Source of the DNA: an uncultured Sphingobacteriales bacterium
GTDB lineage: Bacteria; Bacteroidota; Bacteroidia; Chitinophagales; Chitinophagaceae
Direction: 5' to 3'
Assembly: GCA_946479435.1 (NCBI GenBank)
Contig: CAMLFX010000012.1
Location: forward strand, 1-48,306
DNA length: 48,306 nt
Shown: positions 15,367 through 23,830 of the stretch, piece by piece
Layout of the letters: every line of letters starts with the position of its first letter
Numbering within the stretch: the stretch's first letter is position 1
Notes under the pieces: generated by a model
What the model saw: the letters and a program-made list of their open reading frames with translations, nothing else
Database searches by the model: none
Told to the model about the DNA's origin: nothing
Translations under genes and position numbers: made by a program

Positions 15367-15413
15367 GTTGATATAGGGACCTTAAACTGATAGAATGCAA
15401 GAGGGTTTAATCA

Positions 15414-16499
15414 ATGCGGTATAAAAAAAAGTTAATTATTCTGTTAGCAGTATTGGCCATTATTGCTTGTGTGCAGGTTATACTGCCATATTCACCAGCT
15501 ACCATTAGCTTTTACGACAGGTTTATTTTTCACCCTTTCCAGTTTGGGCGCAATCTGTTTTTAGGATTCATTCCACTTAGTATTGGCGATATACTTTACG
15601 TGGCAGCTTTCCTGGCTATTGTAGCGGGTATAGCGCGTTGGGTTTACTTTTTGGCAAAGGTAAAAACTCATGGCGGGTACATCCTTATGTCTTTATTGCA
15701 TATGGTGGTATATCTATCGGTGGCCTATTTATTATTTTTTATAGGCTGGGGGGTAAACTATTATAAGGCATCGCTTACTACTTATTGGGATCTTGACAAA
15801 ACGAAATGGACTGCCGATTCTTCCTTGATAAAATTTGATGATTATTTGATTGGGAAACTAAATACTTATGCGCCATACTACACCCCGGTACCATTTAACG
15901 ATGTGGAGAAGAACGCAAGGAAGTATTACAGTATATATACCGATAGCAAGACCAAGCTGCAGGGCCTTAATACCAAAGCTTCGATATTTGGCTACCTGAT
16001 GCAGCACCTGGCTATACAAGGTTATTATAATCCATTTACCGGCGAAGCACAGGTAAACAGGTTTCTGCCACCATTCATGCTACCTTTTGTAGTAACTCAT
16101 GAAATGGCACACCAGGCGGGTATTGCCGCAGAAGACGATGCCAACCTGCTGGCCTACGCTATTGGTGTAGAAGCGCGCGATAATGCTTTTAATTATTCAG
16201 CCTATTTCAATATATGGCTATATACAAATAGCAGGCTGCATGCAGTAGATTCGAACCTTGCCAGGAGTTATGAAGCAAAGCTTAACCCTATATCGCTAAG
16301 CCATATAGATACGCTACGTGCCATACGCAAAAGATATCGAGGAGAAATTGGCATATACAGTAGCCAGCTATATGACGAATACCTGAAGCTGCATAACCAG
16401 AAAGATGGTATTAAAAGCTATAATAAAGTAGCCGCCAGTGCATGGGCGTGGGAACGATGGCGTATTGCCAGGCCCGACTCTGTACTGAGGATACCCTAA
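15414..16499 (+). CDS. DUF3810 membrane protein with zinc-metallopeptidase motif
   Basis: A 361-residue protein with three N-terminal membrane segments (about 7-24, 53-80 and 89-112), then a large soluble domain. At residues 229-233 it has [10 protein letters not shown], an HExxH zincin motif, with Glu240 in AAEDDAN a candidate third ligand, and [20 protein letters not shown] following. This arrangement is that of DUF3810, a Bacteroidota/Firmicutes family. Peptidase activity is a prediction from the motif; no substrate is known. The gene overlaps the methylmalonyl-CoA mutase gene tail to tail by four bases (16496-16499), with stop codons sharing sequence. Confidence 0.88.
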   Translation: MRYKKKLIILLAVLAIIACVQVILPYSPATISFYDRFIFHPFQFGRNLFLGFIPLSIGDILYVAAFLAIVAGIARWVYFLAKVKTHGGYILMSLLHMVVYLSVAYLLFFIGWGVNYYKASLTTYWDLDKTKWTADSSLIKFDDYLIGKLNTYAPYYTPVPFNDVEKNARKYYSIYTDSKTKLQGLNTKASIFGYLMQHLAIQGYYNPFTGEAQVNRFLPPFMLPFVVTHEMAHQAGIAAEDDANLLAYAIGVEARDNAFNYSAYFNIWLYTNSRLHAVDSNLARSYEAKLNPISLSHIDTLRAIRKRYRGEIGIYSSQLYDEYLKLHNQKDGIKSYNKVAASAWAWERWRIARPDSVLRIP

Positions 16500-18049
16500 C
16501 CGCGATATTCACCCCATACACTACGCAAGGTATCGGCTATCTCGCCCAACGTACAAAGCTGCTCAACTGCATCGATAACCGCAGGCATCAGGTTTTCATC
16601 GGTATTGGCTATTGTTTTTATTCTTTCAAGGCAAGCGGTAGCTTTTTCGTTATCGCGCTTAGCACGCAGCTTTGCCAGCTTTTCGCTTTGTACCTGGCGT
16701 ATAGAATCATCTATCTTGAAAACAGGTGTTTGGTCTTTTTCGGTAGTGGTAAACTTATTCACCCCAACTATTATTTTTTCACCATTCTCAATATCCTTAT
16801 TGTATTTATAGGCTGAGCGGGCTATTTCTTCTTGTATAAAGCCTTGTTCAATAGCTTTTACCGAACCACCCATTGCATCTATTTTTTCTATCAGCTTCCA
16901 CGCGGCAGCTTCTACCTGGTTGGTCAGTTCTTCTACATAAAATGAACCTGCCAGCGGATCGACAGTATTAGTAACGCCACTTTCGTGTGCTATTATTTGC
17001 TGTGTACGCAATGCGATGGTAGCTGCAGTTTCCGTTGGCAATGAAAGTGCTTCGTCATAACCATTAGTATGCAAAGATTGTGTGCCACCTAATACAGCGC
17101 TCAGTGCCTGCAATGCAACACGTACAATATTGTTCATGGGTTGCTGTGCGGTAAGCGTGCTGCCGCCGGTTTGGGTATGAAAACGCAACATTTGCGCTTT
17201 GGCATCGGTGGCGCCCAGGTCTTTGGTAATGCTGGCCCACATGCGGCGTGCCGCGCGGAATTTAGCTGCCTCTTCAAAAATATCGTTGTGTGCGTTGAAG
17301 AAGAACGACAGGCGTGGGGCGAATACGTTTATATCGAGCCCTTTCTTAATAGCCGCCTGCAGGTATGCCTTACCATTAGCCAGTGTAAATGCCAATTCCT
17401 GTACTGCATCGCTGCCGGCTTCCCGTATGTGGTAGCCCGATATGGAAATGGTATTCCACTTGGGCACTTCTTTGCTGCAATACTCGAATATATCGGTAAT
17501 AATGCGCATGGAAGGCGTTGGCGGATAGATGTAGGTGCCCCGAGCAGCGTATTCTTTCAGAATATCATTCTGTATGGTGCCTGATATTTTTTTGATATCG
17601 GCACCTTGCTTTTTTGCTAAGGCTATATACAGGGAAAGCAATATAAAACCAGTAGCGTTGATGGTCATAGACGTGGTGATATCTTCCAGCTTTATGTCTT
17701 TGAAGAGTATCTCCATATCCTCCAACGAATCGATTGCCACACCAACCTTGCCTACTTCACCTTCCGCCATTGGGTGGTCGGAGTCGTAGCCTATTTGTGT
17801 TGGCAGATCGAATGCTACGGAAAGCCCCGCCACACCCTGGCTCAATAAATAGTGGTAACGTTTATTCGATTCCTCAGCAGTACTGAAACCTGCATATTGA
17901 CGCATCGTCCAAAGCTTGTTGCGGTACATGGTAGGGTGTACGCCACGGGTAAAGGGGAACTGCCCCGGTAGCTCGTTCATAGTTACCGGGCCTGTATATA
18001 AAGGTTTAATATCTATACCTGAATCGGTAGTTATTTTTTTATTGCTCAC
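16496..18049 (-). CDS. Methylmalonyl-CoA mutase family protein, large (catalytic) subunit without B12 domain
   Basis: A 517-residue protein comprising only the TIM-barrel substrate-binding half of the mutase family: [49 protein letters not shown], and the late block [19 protein letters not shown]. The C-terminal cobalamin domain (DxHxxG) found in one-chain mutases is absent. The enzyme should therefore work with a separate B12-binding subunit, as in archaeal-type two-subunit methylmalonyl-CoA mutases; that subunit is not in this window. Methylmalonyl-CoA/succinyl-CoA is the default substrate, but isobutyryl-CoA-type relatives cannot be excluded by eye. It lies 38 bases downstream of a membrane protein gene in a likely operon. 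Confidence 0.93.
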   Translation of the reverse strand: MSNKKITTDSGIDIKPLYTGPVTMNELPGQFPFTRGVHPTMYRNKLWTMRQYAGFSTAEESNKRYHYLLSQGVAGLSVAFDLPTQIGYDSDHPMAEGEVGKVGVAIDSLEDMEILFKDIKLEDITTSMTINATGFILLSLYIALAKKQGADIKKISGTIQNDILKEYAARGTYIYPPTPSMRIITDIFEYCSKEVPKWNTISISGYHIREAGSDAVQELAFTLANGKAYLQAAIKKGLDINVFAPRLSFFFNAHNDIFEEAAKFRAARRMWASITKDLGATDAKAQMLRFHTQTGGSTLTAQQPMNNIVRVALQALSAVLGGTQSLHTNGYDEALSLPTETAATIALRTQQIIAHESGVTNTVDPLAGSFYVEELTNQVEAAAWKLIEKIDAMGGSVKAIEQGFIQEEIARSAYKYNKDIENGEKIIVGVNKFTTTEKDQTPVFKIDDSIRQVQSEKLAKLRAKRDNEKATACLERIKTIANTDENLMPAVIDAVEQLCTLGEIADTLRSVWGEYRG

Positions 18050-18087
18050 GATTGAGAAATTCTAAATTTAAATTTGAAATGCTACGT

Positions 18088-18633
18088 TTATTTGCTTTCC
18101 AAACCGTAGAATAACATGTGTTTGGCCTCATTGTTAATTATTTCCAGAGCTACTTCTGTAGGCATGGCAATCTGGCTGGTAAGCACAAAATCGATAATGC
18201 GTACATGCAGTTCTTTAGCAGGAGCTTCAGGGCTTAACTGTGCGGCAATTTGGTTCACCATATTCATCTCCTGCTCCATAACACCTTTTACGGTATCCCA
18301 TACTTGTTTCGATACGTATATCTGCTGCGAAAGGTTATGTTCGAATTCAGACTTGATGGTCATTATCAACATTTGTTGTAGCACGGCTACATTCATGCTT
18401 GGCTCATATACGCGTGGCACCAATTGGCGCGGGTGTATGCGTTCAATATAAAGTACCAGCCTTTCGTAGGCTTGCAGGCGAAGGCGGGTTGTTATATCCT
18501 GATTTTCGTGTAGCAAAGCCAGTTGTTTGCGTTTTAGCTCCGACACCAGGAATTTTTGAACAATAAGGTAGCTGGCAATTAATACGATTATTGCAGGTAT
18601 GGTGTATTTAAGAATTTCGAGTATGGCTATCAT
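18088..18633 (-). CDS. Conserved Bacteroidota membrane-anchored helical protein (DUF7935-like)
   Basis: A 181-residue protein with one N-terminal membrane helix (YTIPAIIVLIASYLIVQKFL, about 10-29) and a long alpha-helical cytoplasmic part (RLRLQAYERLVLYIERIHPR, EFEHNLSQQIYVSKQVWDTV). The pattern, especially LQAYERLVLYIERI...P.LV.R, matches a conserved family of uncharacterised Bacteroidota proteins that I associate with DUF7935. It is the first gene of a probable two-gene unit with the mutase subunit; whether this pairing is functional is unknown. The upstream gap has only a near-match promoter element (TTATTTTG, 18644-18651 on the minus strand). Confidence 0.75.
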   Translation of the reverse strand: MIAILEILKYTIPAIIVLIASYLIVQKFLVSELKRKQLALLHENQDITTRLRLQAYERLVLYIERIHPRQLVPRVYEPSMNVAVLQQMLIMTIKSEFEHNLSQQIYVSKQVWDTVKGVMEQEMNMVNQIAAQLSPEAPAKELHVRIIDFVLTSQIAMPTEVALEIINNEAKHMLFYGLESK

Positions 18634-18913
18634 AATATTATGGCAAAATAAAAGTTTTTAACTGGTTGTGCATTAATAAACTATAAAAAAACACCCGTTT
18701 TAGTCCGTTTTTACCACAACTTTTCTACAAAGCAGCTTTTGGTTTTCTACAACTTTCCATGCTTAATTAAATATTAGTGCATTAATAATTTATAACGTAG
18801 CGGTGTTGTTGGTCAGCATATTAGGTATTCGTATTGGTATTAAGGCAACTGTACTGTACAACTATATGGCATAGTTTTTAAAAAGTTCATAAGGATTTTA
18901 AAAACCAATAAAC
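18634..18913. other. 280-base divergent intergenic region with short direct repeats
   Basis: Contains no gene that I can support. It holds a 12-base direct repeat GTGCATTAATAA at 18668-18679 and 18777-18788, and the repeated string TTTTCTACAA near 18722 and 18743. It must carry the promoters of the DUF7935-like gene (-) and of the PA2169-family gene (+), but no exact TAnnTTTG precedes either one. Confidence 0.4.
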
Positions 18914-19375
18914 ATGCAAAACAAAGAAGCAAATATTGAAATATTGAATGACCTGGTTAAGATAAATAACGACAGGATTGCAGGTTATGAGCGTGCAATA
19001 AATGAAGCGAAAGACCTGGATGTGGATCTAAAAGCAACCTTTGAGAGCATGATTGCTGAAAGCCGTGACTACAAATCGCAATTGGAAGCAGAAATAGTTA
19101 AAGATGGTGGTGAAGTTGAGGAAGGTACTACTACATCGGGCAAAATTTACAGGGCATGGATGGATGTGAAGGCTACGTTTACCGGAAGCGACCGTAAAGC
19201 GATACTTGAATCTTGCGAATTTGGTGAAGATGCGGCACAACGTGCTTATGAAGGTGCATTGGCCACAGATTCGGGGTTGGATGCCGGTTCGCGCGCGCTA
19301 GTACAAGAACAACAACGTTCACTAAAAAACTCGCACGACCTTATAAAGAAATACAGGGACACACATAGTAAATAA
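18914..19375 (+). CDS. PA2169 family four-helix-bundle protein (DUF2383)
   Basis: A 153-residue all-helical protein with no signal peptide. EANIEILNDLVKINNDRIAG, YERAINEAKDLDVDLKATFE, and the repeated Glu-rich helices match the DUF2383/PA2169 family, a ferritin-like four-helix bundle. GKIYRAWMDVKATFTGSDRK and ILESCEFGEDAAQRAYE are typical central motifs. Family members are small cytoplasmic proteins frequently induced by stress; no enzyme activity is established. It is followed after about 57 bases by a DUF4142 gene, and the two likely form a transcript. Confidence 0.92.
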   Translation: MQNKEANIEILNDLVKINNDRIAGYERAINEAKDLDVDLKATFESMIAESRDYKSQLEAEIVKDGGEVEEGTTTSGKIYRAWMDVKATFTGSDRKAILESCEFGEDAAQRAYEGALATDSGLDAGSRALVQEQQRSLKNSHDLIKKYRDTHSK

Positions 19376-19432
19376 CAAATGAATATTCACATAAACTGGT
19401 TAACCAAAACAATAAACAATAAAAAACAACTT

Positions 19433-20038
19433 ATGAAAAATCTATTTAAATCATTAGCATTATTGAGTGTAGCAGGTGTATTAACGTTTAATGCTTCAGC
19501 TCAGAGCGATATGAATATGAAAACCGACAAAATGGAGAAAAAGTCGGAAAAAATGGACAAGAAAACTAATAAGGCGATCAGCGATATTTTGGGTGCTAAT
19601 ATGTACCAGATACGCCTTTTGGAACTGACAGAAGGAAAAGCAAAAGACCAAATGCTGAAAGACGCGGCTGCGAAAATGTTGCCTGAGTATCGCCAGATGA
19701 ATGAAGAGCTTACACAATGGGCATCGACACATGGCTATACAACCATAGCAGCAGAAGCTAAAAAGTATGAGGGTAAAATAGACAAATGGAACAGCCACAA
19801 CCAGGGCCTGGAATTAGACCATGATCTTGGTGAAGAACTGAATGACCTGAACAAAGACAATATTGACCTGGTGAAAAATGCCAAAGAAGATACTAAGGAT
19901 GCAGAATTGAAAGCATGGTTAGATGGTGCATTGGCAAAAATGAAAGAGCATAAATCTCAACTGGATGCACTGAAAGAAAGGACTAAACAACCTTGGAAAG
20001 AAGAAAACAGGCCTAACTCACAAATGGGTAATAAATAA
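19433..20038 (+). CDS. DUF4142 family exported protein
   Basis: A 201-residue protein starting at ATG 19433 with a signal peptide (KNLFKSLALLSVAGVLTFNA-SAQ). An unusual Met/Lys/Asp-rich segment follows (SDMNMKTDKMEKKSEKMDKK), then the DUF4142 helical domain: ISDILGANMYQIRLLELTEG, ASTHGYTT, and KDAELKAWLDGALAKMKEHK. DUF4142 is a ferritin-like helical fold found in periplasmic proteins of unknown function. The in-frame ATG at 19379 is rejected because it would bury the signal peptide behind 18 polar residues. It follows the PA2169-family gene directly and ends at a strong terminator. Confidence 0.9.
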   Translation: MKNLFKSLALLSVAGVLTFNASAQSDMNMKTDKMEKKSEKMDKKTNKAISDILGANMYQIRLLELTEGKAKDQMLKDAAAKMLPEYRQMNEELTQWASTHGYTTIAAEAKKYEGKIDKWNSHNQGLELDHDLGEELNDLNKDNIDLVKNAKEDTKDAELKAWLDGALAKMKEHKSQLDALKERTKQPWKEENRPNSQMGNK

Positions 20039-20060
20039 GCAAGTACAGAGCGTGAAACAT

Positions 20061-20097
20061 AAAGGTGGACCGGATAACCGGCCCACCTTTATTATTT
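20061..20097 (+). terminator. Rho-independent terminator
   Basis: AAAGGTGG-A-CCGG (20061-20073), loop ATAA, CCGG-C-CCACCTTT (20078-20090), one mismatch, then ATTATTT. It ends the DUF2383-DUF4142 unit. Confidence 0.85.
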
Positions 20098-20260
20098 GCT
20101 TGTAGATGTATTTCTACATACAGCTAAATACAGGTATATACAATTGATTATTTATACTTTATAAATCATTGATAGTGTGTTGCGGTGAGAATTAGCATTG
20201 CTGATGGTGTGGGTGGCAAAGTATTTAACCTTATACTAATAATCTTAAAAAAACTAAGCT

Positions 20261-20665
20261 ATGTGGACACAACCAGATTTAAATAACGAGTTTGATGAAA
20301 CTGCGGCCGATTCGATGAATACTTTAAGCGCCCTTGTAAACAAAGTAGTAAAGCAGGGTTATACTGATAGCTTTACTGTTACCAAGAAGGGATTGTACTC
20401 TAATTCGATGGACAAATATTATATACCTAATGAAGTTACGGTAATCAATTTCTACCGTTTTGAAGGACAATCGGACCCCAGTGATAATGCTATAATGTAT
20501 GTAATAGAAACTGCTGATGGCCGGAAGGGTACCCTGGTAGATGCCTACGGAACTTATTCGGATGATAGTGTAAATAAATTTATGAAGGAGGTGGCGGATA
20601 TTAACAAGATAAACAAAGCAGAAACCGCATCTGACGATTCAGTATCGCCCGACACATCAATATAA
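20261..20665 (+). CDS. Small conserved Bacteroidota protein (family often mislabelled phosphoribosylpyrophosphate synthetase)
   Basis: A 134-residue cytoplasmic protein. The core NTLSALVNKVVKQGYTDSFT, FYRFEGQSDPSDNAIMYVIE and GRKGTLVDAYGTYSDDSVNK fits a short Bacteroidota family that databases often label phosphoribosylpyrophosphate synthetase. It has none of the PRPP synthetase features (about 310 residues, PRPP-binding loop), so that label should not be carried over. The conserved YxFEG...D..I.Y...G.KG.LVDAYG.Y suggests a small alpha/beta fold. The role is unknown; its place beside the DUF2383-DUF4142 genes hints at stress physiology. A hairpin at 20691-20711 probably ends the transcript. 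Confidence 0.8.
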   Translation: MWTQPDLNNEFDETAADSMNTLSALVNKVVKQGYTDSFTVTKKGLYSNSMDKYYIPNEVTVINFYRFEGQSDPSDNAIMYVIETADGRKGTLVDAYGTYSDDSVNKFMKEVADINKINKAETASDDSVSPDTSI

Positions 20666-20690
20666 TTCAAGTCTAAGAGCTAAGATATTT

Positions 20691-20713
20691 AAAGGGGCTT
20701 TACGTCCCTTTTA
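20691..20713 (+). terminator. Probable terminator between convergent genes
   Basis: AAAGGG (20691-20696), nine-base loop, CCCTTT (20706-20711) followed by TAT. Short stem; it overlaps the end of the minus-strand kinase gene. Confidence 0.5.
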
Positions 20714-22114
20714 TATTTCCGTTACCGGGAAAAACAGCTTGAAGGTAGCCCCTACCGATGTATGGCCGTGCGCTGTAATATAACCTTCATGATTTACAAC
20801 CACTCGCTGGCATATTGCCAGGCCCATGCCCTTGCCTTCATAATTAGAATCGCTATTGTGCAGGCGTTGAAATATCTGGAACATTTTGGTAATAAACTTA
20901 TTATCGAAGCCGATGCCATTATCGGATATAGTGATGCGGTAAAAGTCCTTTTCAGCAAGCTCTTTATTAATATGGGCCAGCTCTACACCATTTACCTTGT
21001 CTGAAAGTATGGATATTACAGGTTGTGTACCTGGGCGGGAAAATTTTAAAGAATTATCAATAAGCTCGGTAAACAATAAGTGAAATTGCCTTGGGTACCC
21101 TACCAGTTGAGGCAATATGCCTCTATGCACAATGGCATTCTTCTCATCTATTTTATCTTGCAGGCCTGCCAGTACCGAGTTGACCACAATATTAAGGTCA
21201 ACTTCTTCTTTAGGGCTTTCTTCTTTTATCAATTCCACCAGGTTAACCACATCATCTATAAGATCTTGCATACGTGTTACAGCTTGGTTGATACGGGTCG
21301 TAATATCTAAACTTTCCGTATCGTTTTCACCTTTCTTTATCCACTGAAGCCGATCGGTAAGTATGCGTACTTTACGCAATGGTTCCTGCAGATCGTGCGA
21401 GGCGGCGAAGGCTATCTGCTCCAACTCGGCATGAGAACGTTTCAGGTCTATCAGTTTCAGCTGCAGTTCGTCTTGCGATTGTTTTCTTTTCACAAGTTCC
21501 GTTATCATGAAAATGAACAGAATAATAGTTATGATACCAAAAATGGAAATGAGGTATTTTAAGGTGTTATCAGTTATTTGCTGGTAGTGGCGTTTGTTCT
21601 TAAAACGTTCGTGCAGGCTCTCATTTTCTGCATCTATCATTTTATGTATATAGCCAAGACATTCATCTTTTAGCTTTTTCCCCTGGTAAAAATATTTTGA
21701 TATGCGGTTGCTATCGCTGGCGATACTATTGATATACTGGAGATTGTCTTTAAAGTTGGCCGCACGGAGCATATAGGCGCTTTTCAGCAGCGTAAGCCTG
21801 TGCTGTTGGTTGATATTGCCTTCAGTAAGTGTTTTTACATTGTCTATGGCAGGAAATGTAGCAGGTATCAGTTTGTACACATTGTATATAAAACTAGTGT
21901 CTTTAGTAAGCATATAACCGCGCTCCATTACATCAATATCCTTTACCGCACTTTCTATAGTATACAGGTCGGTAATAATCCTGTTGGTATGGTCTATTTG
22001 ATTGGAATAATCGGAGTAAATGCTAAACTGCCTTAGCGAGTAGAATGATAGGGCAGCGACTATGGCAAATGAGAGAGAAAATCCGATAACAATAAAGCGA
22101 AGTCTCTTTTTCAT
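20711..22114 (-). CDS. CHASE3-domain sensor histidine kinase
   Basis: A 467-residue inner-membrane kinase. Membrane helix 1 (about 7-27), periplasmic CHASE3-type helical sensor (about 30-185, with DVMERGYMLTKD, the usual RGYxLT motif), helix 2 (about 187-206), a coiled-coil linker, the H-box IAFAASHDLQEPLRKVRIL (phospho-His 240), then N box (LIDNSLKFS), G1 (ISDNGIGFD), F box (IFQRLH) and G2 (GKGMGLAIC). The SHDLQEPL variant is shared with the soluble kinase at 25333-26487, so the two belong to the same subfamily. It is divergent from rpoN; no receiver gene follows it, so the partner is probably one of the nearby receiver proteins. Confidence 0.95.
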   Translation of the reverse strand: MKKRLRFIVIGFSLSFAIVAALSFYSLRQFSIYSDYSNQIDHTNRIITDLYTIESAVKDIDVMERGYMLTKDTSFIYNVYKLIPATFPAIDNVKTLTEGNINQQHRLTLLKSAYMLRAANFKDNLQYINSIASDSNRISKYFYQGKKLKDECLGYIHKMIDAENESLHERFKNKRHYQQITDNTLKYLISIFGIITIILFIFMITELVKRKQSQDELQLKLIDLKRSHAELEQIAFAASHDLQEPLRKVRILTDRLQWIKKGENDTESLDITTRINQAVTRMQDLIDDVVNLVELIKEESPKEEVDLNIVVNSVLAGLQDKIDEKNAIVHRGILPQLVGYPRQFHLLFTELIDNSLKFSRPGTQPVISILSDKVNGVELAHINKELAEKDFYRITISDNGIGFDNKFITKMFQIFQRLHNSDSNYEGKGMGLAICQRVVVNHEGYITAHGHTSVGATFKLFFPVTEI

Positions 22115-22236
22115 TTTGTAATAATAGGAGTATTTATTGAGGTGTATTGTAGAAATTATTCCTCAACATAAGCTTCGTTGGCTGAGGAATTTGAAATTAT
22201 AATAACGAATTGAAATATTATGTATCTTTTAGTTTG

Positions 22237-22255
22237 TTGATTATCTATTGATTAT
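22237..22255 (+). promoter_or_regulatory. Phased direct repeat upstream of rpoN, candidate activator site
   Basis: TTGATTAT occurs at 22237-22244 and 22248-22255, start to start 11 bases, one helical turn, and 37 bases upstream of the -24 element. Enhancer-binding proteins usually bind phased sites upstream of sigma-54 promoters. AT-rich repeats also arise by chance. Confidence 0.3.
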
Positions 22256-22291
22256 ATTTTGCTTATAAATAAATTGGCCCGGAGCAAAATT

Positions 22292-22307
22292 TGGCTTCAA
22301 GGTTGCC
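22292..22307 (+). promoter_or_regulatory. Candidate sigma-54 (-24/-12) promoter of rpoN
   Basis: TGGCTTCAAGGTTGCC fits the consensus TGGCAC-N5-TTGCW: GG and GC are exactly 12 bases apart, TGGC and TTGC are intact, and only the AC after TGGC and the last base differ. Transcription would start near 22318, about 32 bases before ATG 22350. Confidence 0.55.
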
Positions 22308-22349
22308 TTACTAGTGACACAAGTGTAAAAGACTTAAGCCAACATATTT

Positions 22350-23765
22350 ATGATATCACAGCAACAGACCCAGAAGCAGCAACTGAAGATATTACCTCAG
22401 CAGATACAGTTGCTTAACTTGTATTTTCTTAATTCGCTTGAGTTGGAGCAGCGGATAAAAAATGAACTGGAAGAAAATCCTTTTCTGGAAACACAAACAG
22501 AAGATGGAGGTGCAGAAGAGGGGCTATCAAAAACTGATGTTCAGGATTACCAGGATTATGAGGAGTATAAATATGATGATGCACCTGATTATAAACAGGA
22601 GTATCAAAACTATTTTAGTTCCGATTTTACGCCCAATACAGCATTAAAGAATGTAGAGCATTTTAAAGATGATGCTAAACAACAACTTCGCCTGCTGGAT
22701 CTTGACGACAGAAAAGCCGCTATTGCAGAATATCTTGTAGATGCACTAAATAACCATGGGCTTATGGACAAGCCTTTGGAAGAGGTGGCAGATGATTATT
22801 CATTTATTGTGCAAAGCATTGTTGAGGTTGATGAAATAAAGGAAGTGTTGGCTATTGTGCAAACCCTGGAACCTATTGGCATTGGCGCATGCAGCATACA
22901 GGAATGCCTTATGTTGCAGCTGCAGCAAATAGATAAGACCAGGCCTGAAATAGCGCAAGCGTACAGGTTGCTGAAAGACCATTATAACGATCTTATACAC
23001 CGCCAGTTTGAAAAAATACACCATGCGCTGAATGTAGATGAGGAAGAGCTGAGAAGTGTATTGAATTTTATCAGCACCCTGAAATTTTATCCTGTCTCGG
23101 ATGAAGCAACCAGCATTGAGCCAAAAAATACCATCATCCCTGATTTTATCATTACGCGTTATGGTGAAAATATCCAGATCAACCTGGCATCTTCGCGTTC
23201 CGGTTCCGTTTTCGTGAACCAAAGTTTATACGATCAATTATCGCAGCAGATCACTTCGCGCAACAAATCATCGAACCAGTATGTAAAAAGCAAATTGCAA
23301 TCGGCCCAATGGTTTGTAAGTGCAGTGAAGCAACGTGAAGATACCATGATGCGCATTATGCAATGCATTGTAGATATGCAGGAAGAATATTTTATTGAAG
23401 GTGATATACGTTTGCTAAAACCAATGGTACTGCGCAATGTTTCTGAAAAATCAGGTCTTGATATTTCAACCATATCGCGTATTACCAGTAATAAATATGC
23501 GGAAACGCACTTTGGCCTGGTTTATCTGAAAGACCTGTTCAGCGAAGGTATAGCTGATAAAAAAGGCGAGGTGATCAGTAATAAAGTAATACAATCAGTT
23601 ATTGAGGAAGCCGTATCCGGAGAAGATAAGCGGCACCCTTATACCGATCAGCAACTGGTTAATATACTATCGGCTAAAGGTTATAACATAGCCCGCCGTA
23701 CTGTAGCCAAATACCGCGAACAATTGCGCATTCCTATTGCGCAGATAAGGTCGGTTTGGGCATAA
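22350..23765 (+). CDS. rpoN: RNA polymerase sigma-54 factor
   Basis: A 471-residue sigma factor. Region I is the Gln/Leu-rich start (QQTQKQQLKILPQQIQLLNL, continuing LYFLNSLELEQRIKNELEEN), which contacts the activator and the -12 element. An acidic Tyr/Asp-rich region II follows (about 55-95). Region III includes the core-binding part (LQTLEPIGIGACSIQECL) and the helix-turn-helix segment (VSEKSGLDISTISRITSNKY). The C-terminus carries the RpoN box IARRTVAKYREQLRIP, which recognises the -24 element. The protein needs an AAA+ activator to open promoters, and one is encoded 65 bases downstream. A -24/-12 element upstream suggests self-regulation. Confidence 0.98.
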   Translation: MISQQQTQKQQLKILPQQIQLLNLYFLNSLELEQRIKNELEENPFLETQTEDGGAEEGLSKTDVQDYQDYEEYKYDDAPDYKQEYQNYFSSDFTPNTALKNVEHFKDDAKQQLRLLDLDDRKAAIAEYLVDALNNHGLMDKPLEEVADDYSFIVQSIVEVDEIKEVLAIVQTLEPIGIGACSIQECLMLQLQQIDKTRPEIAQAYRLLKDHYNDLIHRQFEKIHHALNVDEEELRSVLNFISTLKFYPVSDEATSIEPKNTIIPDFIITRYGENIQINLASSRSGSVFVNQSLYDQLSQQITSRNKSSNQYVKSKLQSAQWFVSAVKQREDTMMRIMQCIVDMQEEYFIEGDIRLLKPMVLRNVSEKSGLDISTISRITSNKYAETHFGLVYLKDLFSEGIADKKGEVISNKVIQSVIEEAVSGEDKRHPYTDQQLVNILSAKGYNIARRTVAKYREQLRIPIAQIRSVWA

Positions 23766-23774
23766 ATATTAACT

Positions 23775-23782
23775 TATTTTTG
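23775..23782 (+). promoter_or_regulatory. Promoter -7 element before the NtrC-class activator gene
   Basis: TATTTTTG, exact TAnnTTTG, between rpoN and the activator gene, giving a leader of about 40 bases. The activator can thus be transcribed apart from rpoN. Confidence 0.45.
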
Positions 23783-23801
23783 AAGGGTTGTCAAAAATTA
23801 A

Positions 23802-23816
23802 ACACACACACACACA
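23802..23816 (+). repeat. (AC)7 dinucleotide repeat in the activator leader
   Basis: Seven AC units plus a final A, 15 bases upstream of the activator start codon (ATG 23831). It is the only dinucleotide tract of this length I noticed in the window. Confidence 0.9.
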
Positions 23817-23830
23817 GAAAAACAACATAA

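Noticed and set aside
15320..15400. Longer N-terminus of the efflux adaptor
   Set aside because: It would place the promoter -7 element (15359-15366) inside the coding region and bury the lipoprotein signal peptide.
17141..17584. 147-codon open frame on the plus strand
   Set aside because: Antisense shadow of the methylmalonyl-CoA mutase gene, with Cys/Arg-rich composition typical of reverse-strand frames.
20261..20665. Phosphoribosylpyrophosphate synthetase
   Set aside because: Far too short and without the PRPP-binding loop; the name is a database carry-over for this small family.
22275..22290. TTGGCCCGGAGCAAAA as a second sigma-54 promoter
   Set aside because: It has TGGC but no GC dinucleotide at the required 12-base distance; only the site at 22292-22307 fits.
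23802..23816. AC repeat as part of a CRISPR or satellite array
   Set aside because: It is a simple dinucleotide tract with no spacers or longer units. No CRISPR array was seen anywhere in the window.
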